Assembly: GCA_945957305.1 (NCBI GenBank)
Contig: CAMFLN010000176.1
Span: 1 to 6,603 of the forward strand
Direction: 5' to 3'
Length of the DNA stretch: 6,603 nt
DNA from: an uncultured Planctomycetaceae bacterium
GTDB lineage: Bacteria; Planctomycetota; Planctomycetia; Pirellulales; JACPPG01
Shown: positions 1-5,465 of the stretch, one piece after another
Numbering within the stretch: position 1 is the stretch's first letter
Layout of the letters: every line of letters begins with the position of its first letter
Program-made: the position numbers and the translations under genes
The notes under the pieces: model-generated
Told to the model about the DNA's origin: nothing
Database searches by the model: none
Seen by the model: the letters and a program-made list of their open reading frames with translations, nothing else

Positions 1-469
1 CCAACGGCACCGCGAAGACGTCGCTGCCCCAAACCACCTCGCGTGTCTTGAGCAATTCGAACAGGTCAGGCCAATCCAAATCCGGTTCGCGGAGCACGTC
101 AGGCTTCAGCGATCGAATCGTGCGACTTTCAGCCATTGTGCCCAACAACTGCGGGGCGTAAACCACAGCGTCCCCCGAAAGCTCGCCCTGCGAGACCGAA
201 TCGATCAGCGCTTCGGCCGTAATCCCGCTGACGGTCAGCTCGCTGCCTGTTTCGGCCTGCCACTGACCACGCAGTAGCGAGATCGCCTTAACCAGCGGCT
301 CGTCGTCGACGACCAACAGCGTGAGATTTATCCCCTGCAGCGCAGCGGCTTTATCCTTTTCCGTCTCCGCGACGGGTTTGGGCCCGCAGCCGGCAAGGAT
401 CAATGACGCGGACACTATGACAGCATAAATGCAGGAATGAGAAAAAAATCGAAAGCCCAGCGACGTCAT
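1..469 (-). CDS. Putative family 1-like extracellular solute-binding lipoprotein (3' end outside window)
   Basis: Translating the minus strand from the ATG at 469 gives 156 codons with no stop, continuing past the left edge. Residues 1-28 form a lipoprotein signal peptide: a short Arg-containing start, a hydrophobic stretch around 14-27, and a textbook lipobox L25-A26-G27-C28. The mature protein would therefore be lipid-anchored. After a charged Ala/Lys/Glu spacer (about 33-44), the segment starting LTLLVVDDEP (49-58) looks like the first beta strand of a periplasmic-binding fold. The stretch around GDAVVYAPQLLG (99-110), followed by 'AESRTIRSLKPD', resembles the region of sugar/iron-type family 1 binding proteins where the bound ligand is met. 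No substrate can be named. It is co-directional with the upstream ATPase gene but 136 bp away, and its fold type differs from the amino acid receptor upstream, so it probably serves another transporter or function. The frame stays open upstream of the ATG, but that start gives the cleanest signal peptide; a weak AGG lies 7 nt before it. Confidence 0.72.
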   Translation of the reverse strand, partial: MTSLGFRFFSHSCIYAVIVSASLILAGCGPKPVAETEKDKAAALQGINLTLLVVDDEPLVKAISLLRGQWQAETGSELTVSGITAEALIDSVSQGELSGDAVVYAPQLLGTMAESRTIRSLKPDVLREPDLDWPDLFELLKTREVVWGSDVFAVPL

Positions 470-605
470 GATCGGACCTGTATCAGGAAGCAATTTTTTC
501 GCAATATGACACACGTACAACGCGTAGACTACCACGATCGTCGCACTGCGCAATGCACTGAGCGCAGCGATGCCGGTTACACATGCGCGGCGACTAAAGG
601 AGATC
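470..605. other. Intergenic gap with a small inverted repeat
   Basis: 136 bp between the end of the ATPase gene and the start of the lipoprotein gene, both on the minus strand. It contains a 6-bp inverted repeat, CTGCGC (546-551) and GCGCAG (562-567), with a 10-nt loop. There is no following T-run on either strand, so it is not a convincing intrinsic terminator. An A-rich patch lies close to the lipoprotein start. No convincing -35/-10 pair was seen, although the spacing would allow a separate promoter for the lipoprotein gene. Confidence 0.35.
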
Positions 606-1370
606 TCAGGCGAGCACCCGGCTGAGAAATTGGCGTGTGCGTTCTGAACGTGGCGCGTCAAGGACTTGCTCCGGCGGCCCCTCTTCGATGATGCCGCCGT
701 CGGCCAGCATCACAACCCGGTCGGCAGCCTTGCGGGCAAAGCCAATTTCGTGCGTAACGAGCAGCAGAGTCATCCCGTCACGCTTGAGATCGGCCAGCAC
801 GTCGAGTACCTCGTACTTCAGCTCGGGATCGAGTGCGCTGGTAATTTCATCACACAACAGTCCATGCGGTTGCATGGCCAAGGCCCGCGCGATGGCCACT
901 CGCTGCTTTTGCCCACCGGATAGTTGGTGGGGAAAGTTATCGGCGTGGGCGGCCAGCCCTACGCGATCCAGCAACTCGCGCCCGCGCGTCCGGGCCTCGT
1001 CGCGCGACAGGTTGAGTACCTGCCGCGGCCCTTCGGCCACGTTGTCCAAAGCAGTGAAATGCGGAAACAATTGAAAATCCTGAAACACCATGCCTAGCAG
1101 ACGGCGCACTTGTCGCACCGCGGCGCCGTTGCGTTGGGCGGCCATATCCGCTTGCAAGGTGTAAGGCCCGACGCGAATTTCACCAGCGTCCCATTGATTG
1201 AGCGCGTTGAGCGAGCGCAGCAAGGTGGATTTGCCGCTGCCGCTGGGCCCGATCAGGGCCACGGTTTCGCTCCGCTTCACCGCAAAGTGCACGTTATCCA
1301 ACACCACGCGCGGACCATACCTTTTGCACAGTCCGACAACGGAAATGAGCGGCGTAGAGGTTGTGGACAT
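606..1370 (-). CDS. glnQ: Polar amino acid ABC transporter ATP-binding protein (GlnQ/HisP type)
   Basis: A 254-residue ATPase subunit, the usual length for GlnQ/HisP/ArtP proteins, which power import of polar amino acids at the cytoplasmic face of the inner membrane. All nucleotide-binding motifs are intact: Walker A GPSGSGKST (41-49), Q-loop Gln97 in VFQDF followed by the family-typical LFPHFTALDNV, ABC signature LSGGQKQRVAIARAL (150-164), Walker B LLCDE (171-175) with catalytic Glu175, D-loop SALD (178-181) and switch His207 in VTHE. The residue after the catalytic Glu is Ile (DEITSALD) where most family members have Pro. The ATG start is the only sensible one, since the conserved N-terminal beta strand follows at once; no strong Shine-Dalgarno precedes it. 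It lies 63 bp downstream of the permease fusion on the same strand, so the two are very likely co-transcribed and form one transporter. The family is certain, but the exact amino acid is not; the symbol reflects the family only. Confidence 0.93.
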   Translation of the reverse strand: MSTTSTPLISVVGLCKRYGPRVVLDNVHFAVKRSETVALIGPSGSGKSTLLRSLNALNQWDAGEIRVGPYTLQADMAAQRNGAAVRQVRRLLGMVFQDFQLFPHFTALDNVAEGPRQVLNLSRDEARTRGRELLDRVGLAAHADNFPHQLSGGQKQRVAIARALAMQPHGLLCDEITSALDPELKYEVLDVLADLKRDGMTLLLVTHEIGFARKAADRVVMLADGGIIEEGPPEQVLDAPRSERTRQFLSRVLA

Positions 1371-1433
1371 CAGGTAAACATTTCCCGGCGAACGTGATGC
1401 GCTTTGATTCTGCGTTGCGAAATCAATCTTTCG
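1371..1433. other. Short intra-operon spacer
   Basis: 63 bp between the permease fusion and the ATPase gene, both on the minus strand. No terminator-like hairpin with a T-run and no clear ribosome-binding site was seen. A minus-strand ATG a few bases upstream of the ATPase start opens only a three-codon frame that ends at TGA. Confidence 0.4.
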
Positions 1434-3083
1434 TCAGCGTCCCGCCTTAAAGCGGCTCTCCAAGTAGCGTGAGAGGTAGCCTAAGGGGACTGACATGCAT
1501 AGATATAAAGCCGCGGTCAGCAGTCCCAACTCGAGAAACTTCAAGCTCGAACGGGACAGGATCAGATACTCTTTGGTCAGCTCGCGTACTGCGATGACGC
1601 TCACCAGGCTCGTGTCTTTGAAAAGGGCGACAAAGTCATTGGTCATCGGTCCGAGCGCCGTCTGCAACGCCTGGGGCAAGATGATGCGGCGAAAGGTGGT
1701 GGCGTGCGTCATGCCGAGCGCTTGTCCCGCTTCCCACTGACCGACCGGAATCGCCAGAATCGAACTGCGATAAATCTCGGCCTCGTACGCGGCGTAATTC
1801 AGCCCAAAGCCGACGATGGCCGTGGCAATGGCCGACATTTGCACATCGAACCCCGAGAAGCCGAAGTACAACACGAACAGCAGCAGCAGCAACGGGATAC
1901 CACGAAAGAACTCTACATACACCAGCGCCGCCCAGCGCAGCGGCGCCGGTCCATAAAGCCGCGCCAGGCAGATGGGCAGCGCCAAGCAAACCGCGGCCGC
2001 CATGCTGCAGACAGTCAGCAGCAACGTCATGCCCGCGGCCTTCAACAGCAGCGGCGCATACTGGCGAATGGTCCACAATTGCGCCGACGAGGCGATAATG
2101 TGAATATCCACGGCGTCGGCCGGAGTAATGTCAGCCACGTCCGCAGCCGGTGCGCCGTCGGACGTAAATCCCAATCCCGCTAATTGCGCGCTACGATCTT
2201 CGCCCGTCGCCAGGGCGCTCTGCTGGTCATTCCAGACATGCCAGCGCAGAAAGATCGCCCGCAACCGGCCATCGCGAATGAGCACGCCGAGTGCTTCATC
2301 CAGCGCCTGGGCCAGGTCCACATCGTCCGGTCGCAGAGCGATCGCATAGCTGCCGGGGTCGGTGACGCCGCCGACGTATTTCAGCTTCGGGTTGATGCTG
2401 GCGTAATACAACGCAATGATCGAATCGAGGAGCACGGCATCCAGTCGGCCCAACTCCAGGTCCAGATACGGTTCAATTTGACCGTCGAAGGCCACGATCT
2501 CGCGCACGCCGCGGGCCGAGAGCAGTCGCTCGGCCGAACTGCCGGCCAGTGTTCCGACCGCCTTGTCCAGGCAATCTTCCAGGCTGTTGATGTGATGATC
2601 ATCGGCGCGCACGACGAGCTGCTCGGCATACGTGTAGTAGGGGCGCGTGAAAAGCATGTTCTCGCGCCGGGCGGGTGTGACTTCGAACCCGCTGATGATG
2701 CAGTCGTAGTCCTTCGAGATCAGCAAACCCAGCTCCAGACTCTCCCACTGGTACTGGACAAATTCTGCCATGAGGGGAATTTTCAGCCGCTGCGCTAGCA
2801 CTTCCGCCAAGGCGTCGGCGAGTTCGACCTCGAACCCGATGACGCGACTGGGGTCGTGCGGATCGCGCAGCTGGTAGGGCGCGCCCCCTTCGGCATCTCC
2901 CCCCCACCGCAGGACGCCCTGCGATAGCCGCTGGCGCAAACGCTCGTCGCGTGCCGCGATACCGTCATTCGCCGCCGCACTTTGACAGGCAGCCAGCGCC
3001 CAAACCGCCACGGCAAGCACAATCCGGCAACACGGGCTGAGTCGTGCGATTCCGACCCGATGGGAACGTTTTGCGCTGGGCAT
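1434..3083 (-). CDS. Fused substrate-binding protein/permease of a polar amino acid ABC transporter
   Basis: A 549-residue fusion. Residues 1-33 are a signal peptide with a hydrophobic core (21-32) and a lipobox-like end L30-A31-A32-C33. Residues about 50-285 are a family 3 (HisJ/GlnH) amino acid receptor domain. It shows the early FEVELADAL (84-92), TPARR (136-140), in which Arg139 aligns with the residue that binds the ligand carboxylate, FTRPYYTYAEQLVV (145-158), and LLDSIIALYY (218-227), in which Asp220 is in the place of the ligand amino-group contact. An Ala/Asp-rich linker (about 288-330) joins it to an inner-membrane permease with five or so hydrophobic segments. Permease hallmarks are VEFFRGIPLLLLLF (390-403), the EAA coupling loop EAGQALGMT...IILP (451-470), and NDFVALFKDTSLVSV (482-496). 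The downstream ATPase completes the importer, as in GlnPQ. I chose the ATG at 3083 because the signal peptide starts there; an in-frame TTG at 3203 would add 40 Arg-rich residues with no signal character. No strong Shine-Dalgarno is visible. The substrate is probably a polar amino acid; the exact one is unknown. Confidence 0.9.
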   Translation of the reverse strand: MPSAKRSHRVGIARLSPCCRIVLAVAVWALAACQSAAANDGIAARDERLRQRLSQGVLRWGGDAEGGAPYQLRDPHDPSRVIGFEVELADALAEVLAQRLKIPLMAEFVQYQWESLELGLLISKDYDCIISGFEVTPARRENMLFTRPYYTYAEQLVVRADDHHINSLEDCLDKAVGTLAGSSAERLLSARGVREIVAFDGQIEPYLDLELGRLDAVLLDSIIALYYASINPKLKYVGGVTDPGSYAIALRPDDVDLAQALDEALGVLIRDGRLRAIFLRWHVWNDQQSALATGEDRSAQLAGLGFTSDGAPAADVADITPADAVDIHIIASSAQLWTIRQYAPLLLKAAGMTLLLTVCSMAAAVCLALPICLARLYGPAPLRWAALVYVEFFRGIPLLLLLFVLYFGFSGFDVQMSAIATAIVGFGLNYAAYEAEIYRSSILAIPVGQWEAGQALGMTHATTFRRIILPQALQTALGPMTNDFVALFKDTSLVSVIAVRELTKEYLILSRSSLKFLELGLLTAALYLCMSVPLGYLSRYLESRFKAGR

Positions 3084-3316
3084 CAGGATTGGATCTGCAA
3101 GGTGGTACGTGATCGGAAGCGGATCTGCCGACCGCCGCGGTTGCCGCCGCCGGAGCACACGGCGGGCCCTTGCCCTCGGCCGGTGATGCGCCGCTTGTAC
3201 CAATTGCGCGGCTTGTTAAGTCTAGGCAGGCTGTGCCAAGTGAGGAATACCGATCCTCCGAGGCGTCGTGTTGGCCACTGGCCTGCGTCAGCATCTTTTG
3301 ACCTAGATTAGTGCAG

Positions 3317-3340
3317 TTCACCTCTCGGCGTAGAGGGGAA
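3317..3340. repeat. Inverted repeat (hairpin 1) upstream of the decarboxylase gene
   Basis: TTCACCTCT (3317-3325) pairs with AGAGGGGAA (3332-3340) across a 6-nt loop CGGCGT. Eight of nine positions are complementary, with one A/G mismatch. It could be a protein-binding operator or fold as RNA if transcription starts upstream. There is no T-run, so it does not look like an intrinsic terminator. Confidence 0.5.
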
Positions 3341-3342
3341 TC

Positions 3343-3362
3343 GCTCGGTATACTTCCCGAGC
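3343..3362. repeat. Inverted repeat (hairpin 2) with a -10-like loop
   Basis: GCTCGG (3343-3348) pairs perfectly with CCGAGC (3357-3362) across an 8-nt loop, TATACTTC. It begins 2 bp after hairpin 1 and ends 36 bp before the GTG start of the decarboxylase gene. The arrangement would suit a dyad operator overlapping a promoter, but this is inference. Confidence 0.5.
3349..3354 (+). promoter_or_regulatory. Possible -10 element for the decarboxylase gene
   Basis: TATACT matches the sigma-70 -10 consensus at five of six bases and lies 44 bp upstream of the start codon, a plausible place. No good -35 hexamer is present 16-18 bp upstream and there is no extended -10 TG, so the call depends on this hexamer alone. 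Confidence 0.25.
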
Positions 3363-3384
3363 ATACAAGAATTTCGCGATTCTC

Positions 3385-3390
3385 AGGAAA
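3385..3390 (+). promoter_or_regulatory. Ribosome-binding site supporting the GTG start at 3399
   Basis: AGGAAA ends 8 nt before the GTG at 3399. This is a reasonable Shine-Dalgarno match and supports GTG as the true start, since no ATG exists before the conserved nucleotide-binding motif. Confidence 0.55.
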
Positions 3391-3398
3391 CATCCAAC

Positions 3399-4373
3399 GT
3401 GTCGACCAACAAGCGAATTTTAGTCACCGGCGGGGCCGGTTTTCTCGGCAGCCATTTGTGCGAGCGTCTTGTCGATCAAGGGCATGACGTCGTTTGCGTC
3501 GACAACTTTTTCACCAGCCAGAAGACCAACGTCGCCCACCTGCTCGGCCGGCCGAACTTCGAATTGGTGCGCCACGATATCATTCACCCGCTGTGGCTCG
3601 AAGTCGACGAGATTTACAATCTCGCCTGCCCCGCCGCCCCGGGACACTACCAATACAACCCCATCAAGACAATGAAAACGTCCGTAATGGGGGCCATCAA
3701 CATGCTCGGTATGGCCAAGCGGTGCCGGGCCAAGATCCTGCAGGCCTCGACCAGCGAGGTCTACGGCGATCCCGACGTCCATCCCCAGCCGGAAAGCTAC
3801 CGCGGCAACGTCAACCCGATCGGCCCCCGAGCCTGCTACGACGAGGGTAAACGCGCTGCCGAGACGCTGTTCATGGATTATCACCGCATGAACAACGTGC
3901 GGATTCGCATGGTCCGCATCTTCAACACCTACGGCCCGGGCATGCACCCGTACGACGGCCGCGTCGTTTCGAACTTCGTGCGCCAGGCCCTAGCTGGCGA
4001 GGACATCACGATTTTCGGCGAAGGAGATCAGACCCGCAGCTTCTGCTACCGCGACGATCTGATCGAAGGCATCATGCGCATGATGAACGGCCCGGATGAA
4101 TTCCTGGGGCCGGTCAACCTAGGCAACCCGGGTGAGTTCACGATCAAGCAACTCGCTGAATTGGTCATCGAACTGACTGGCGCCAAGTCGAAGCTGGTTT
4201 ACCGCCCGCTCCCGGCCGACGATCCCACCCAGCGCAAGCCAGACATCACACTGGCCAAGAAACATCTGAAGTGGGAACCCAGCATCCCGCTCCGCGACGG
4301 ATTGAAAAAGACGATCGACTGGTTCCGCTCGATCGACATCGCCTCGTTCCGGGCCCCGACGCCGAATTTTTAA
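3399..4373 (+). CDS. uxs: UDP-glucuronate decarboxylase (UDP-xylose synthase)
   Basis: A 324-residue extended short-chain dehydrogenase that should convert UDP-glucuronate to UDP-xylose and CO2 with tightly bound NAD+, in the cytosol. The Rossmann motif GxxGxxG is at G11, G14 and G17, with the acidic residue Asp35 ending the second strand as expected for NAD. Strong decarboxylase signatures follow: LACPAAP (75-81) then YNPIKT (86-91), STSEVYGDP (117-125) with Thr118 and Glu120, [14 protein letters not shown] (139-152) carrying the catalytic Tyr147 and Lys151, RIFNTYGP (173-180), DGRVVSNF (186-193), [11 protein letters not shown] (211-221), [10 protein letters not shown] (240-249) and RKPDI (279-283). 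These match, as I recall it, the bacterial and animal UXS1 family closely. Length is typical of the soluble form, with no membrane anchor or fused domain. GTG is the start, backed by AGGAAA 8 nt upstream. The gene is transcribed alone and converges on the epimerase gene, next to the enzymes likely to supply its substrate. Confidence 0.95.
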   Translation: MSTNKRILVTGGAGFLGSHLCERLVDQGHDVVCVDNFFTSQKTNVAHLLGRPNFELVRHDIIHPLWLEVDEIYNLACPAAPGHYQYNPIKTMKTSVMGAINMLGMAKRCRAKILQASTSEVYGDPDVHPQPESYRGNVNPIGPRACYDEGKRAAETLFMDYHRMNNVRIRMVRIFNTYGPGMHPYDGRVVSNFVRQALAGEDITIFGEGDQTRSFCYRDDLIEGIMRMMNGPDEFLGPVNLGNPGEFTIKQLAELVIELTGAKSKLVYRPLPADDPTQRKPDITLAKKHLKWEPSIPLRDGLKKTIDWFRSIDIASFRAPTPNF

Positions 4374-4419
4374 TTGCGGACGCAGGGACCGTGCAATTCG
4401 TTGCTACGGGCTGTGCACT
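4374..4419. other. Convergent intergenic spacer
   Basis: 46 bp between two genes that end towards each other. A terminator for both would be expected. Only a weak GTGCA (4391-4395)/TGCAC (4414-4418) pairing with an 18-nt loop and no T-run is visible, so no intrinsic terminator is called. Confidence 0.4.
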
Positions 4420-5418
4420 CTACAAGCTGATTTGACCGGCCAGCGCGCGATGCTGCTGATACCAGTCGATCGTGTGGGCCAAACCCTCCTTGAGGGATGT
4501 CTGCGGGCGCCAACCGAGGATTTCACGCGCCTTGGTAATATCGGCCGAGGTCACCAGCACGTCGGCGGCATGCGCGGGCCGATACTCGATCTTCGGCTCC
4601 CGCTCCAGGCGATGCCCGATGAGCCGAATCACTTCAGACAAGGGCACGGGGTGGTCGCCCCCGAGATTAATGATCTCGTAGCCCAGTGGCTTCACGGCGG
4701 CGATCGTGCCGCGCGCGATATCTTCGACGTAGGTAAAGTCGCGCTGCTGCGAGCCGTCTCCGTACACGACCAGCGTCTCGCCTTCGGCGATTTGCCGCAC
4801 GAAGCGAAAGACGCTCATGTCCGGGCGGCCGGCCGGACCGTACACGGTGAAAAACCGCAGCACCGAGACATCCAGCCCGTACAACGCGTGATAGGAGTGC
4901 GCAAAGACTTCCGCGGCTTTCTTCGACGCGGCATACGGTGAAAGCGGCCGGCTATCCTCGCCGGTTTCGCGAAACGGGGTCGGCCCCGTCTCGCCATAGA
5001 CGCTCGACGTAGAAGCCAGCACCAGCTTCGACACGTTGTGGGCGCGACAGGCTTCCAGCACATGCAGCGTGCCGGTGACGTTGGCTTCCAAGTACTGCTC
5101 GGGGTGATCGACCGAAGGCCGCACCCCCGTACGGGCCGCCAGATGGAATACAGCATCGAACGGCCGCGCCGAGCCGGCGCGAAACAAGTCCGCAATTGGC
5201 GCGCGCTCGGTGATGTCGATCTGGTGAAAGTGAAATCCGCCCGAGCGGCGCAGCACCGCCAGCCGCCAGGCTTTCATGCGCGGATCGTAGGCTGGATTGA
5301 GATCGTCGAGCCCGACGACCTGGTGGCCGGCCGCCAAGAGCGAGCGGCACACTGTCGCGCCGATAAATCCGGCACAACCGGTGACGACGTAGCGCTGTGA
5401 ACTGGGGTCGGCTGACAC
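4420..5418 (-). CDS. NAD-dependent epimerase, UDP-glucuronate 4-epimerase-like SDR
   Basis: A 332-residue extended short-chain dehydrogenase, close to the usual 330-350 for UDP-uronate 4-epimerases. The Rossmann motif is TGCAGFIG (13-20, Gly14/17/20). LDDLNPAYDPRMK (37-49) strongly recalls the start of CapI/GAE-type UDP-glucuronate 4-epimerases, and Asp37 indicates NAD. Further on are HLAARTGVRPSV (92-103), the Ser/Thr cluster and VYG (136-142), SPYAASKKAAE (160-170) with catalytic Tyr162 and Lys166, FFTVYGPAGRPDM (189-201) and QQRDFTYVEDIA (224-235). The CapI group normally has Trp where Ala196 stands. The likely reaction is UDP-glucuronate to UDP-galacturonate; other 4-epimerisations, for example of an N-acetylated uronate, cannot be excluded. 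The start is the GTG at 5418, because AGGAG lies 9 nt upstream; an in-frame TTG at 5460 would add 14 residues without a comparable site. It follows the dehydrogenase gene by 47 bp on the same strand, probably one operon. Confidence 0.87.
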   Translation of the reverse strand: MSADPSSQRYVVTGCAGFIGATVCRSLLAAGHQVVGLDDLNPAYDPRMKAWRLAVLRRSGGFHFHQIDITERAPIADLFRAGSARPFDAVFHLAARTGVRPSVDHPEQYLEANVTGTLHVLEACRAHNVSKLVLASTSSVYGETGPTPFRETGEDSRPLSPYAASKKAAEVFAHSYHALYGLDVSVLRFFTVYGPAGRPDMSVFRFVRQIAEGETLVVYGDGSQQRDFTYVEDIARGTIAAVKPLGYEIINLGGDHPVPLSEVIRLIGHRLEREPKIEYRPAHAADVLVTSADITKAREILGWRPQTSLKEGLAHTIDWYQQHRALAGQISL

Positions 5419-5427
5419 GCGCGATGG

Positions 5428-5432
5428 CTCCT
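5428..5432 (-). promoter_or_regulatory. Shine-Dalgarno site fixing the epimerase start
   Basis: On the minus strand this reads AGGAG, 9 nt before GTG at 5418. It is the clearest ribosome-binding site in the window and argues against the longer TTG start at 5460. Confidence 0.65.
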
Positions 5433-5465
5433 GGCTGGTCGACGCCCGGGCGTCGCGCAAGTTGA

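Larger units (their letters stand above)
3084..3398. other. Divergent intergenic region
   Basis: 315 bp between the transporter operon (leftward) and the decarboxylase gene (rightward), so it must carry promoters for both. Open frames here have no recognisable protein character and overlap the real genes out of frame. Besides the two hairpins listed separately, it holds weaker inverted repeats: CCGCCG (3147-3152) with CGGCGG (3160-3165), GAGGA (3242-3246) with TCCTC (3254-3258), and GGCC/GGCC at 3273-3283. None is followed by a T-run. No confident promoter for the leftward operon was found. Confidence 0.45.

Noticed and set aside
546..567. Hairpin as a terminator after the ATPase gene
   Set aside because: Only a 6-bp stem with a 10-nt loop and no T-run on the minus strand; not enough for an intrinsic terminator call.
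437..625. 62-residue plus-strand open frame in the gap between the lipoprotein and ATPase genes
   Set aside because: Very basic composition, no ribosome-binding site or domain, and it overlaps the starts and ends of two supported genes.
3084..3203. 40-residue N-terminal extension of the permease fusion from a TTG
   Set aside because: Arg/His-rich with no signal character; the ATG at 3083 gives a normal signal peptide.
3223..3239. Minus-strand CTTGGCAC followed by TGCC, resembling a sigma-54 promoter upstream of the permease fusion
   Set aside because: The distance between the GG and GC elements is 8 bp rather than the required 10, and the -12 part lacks TTGC.
2965..3393. 142-residue minus-strand open frame across the divergent intergenic region
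   Set aside because: It overlaps the signal-peptide end of the permease fusion in another frame and its product is low-complexity without any known motif.
3420..3947. 175-residue open frame antisense to the UDP-xylose synthase gene
   Set aside because: It lies wholly inside a certain gene on the other strand and has no recognisable domain; long antisense frames are common in GC-rich coding DNA.
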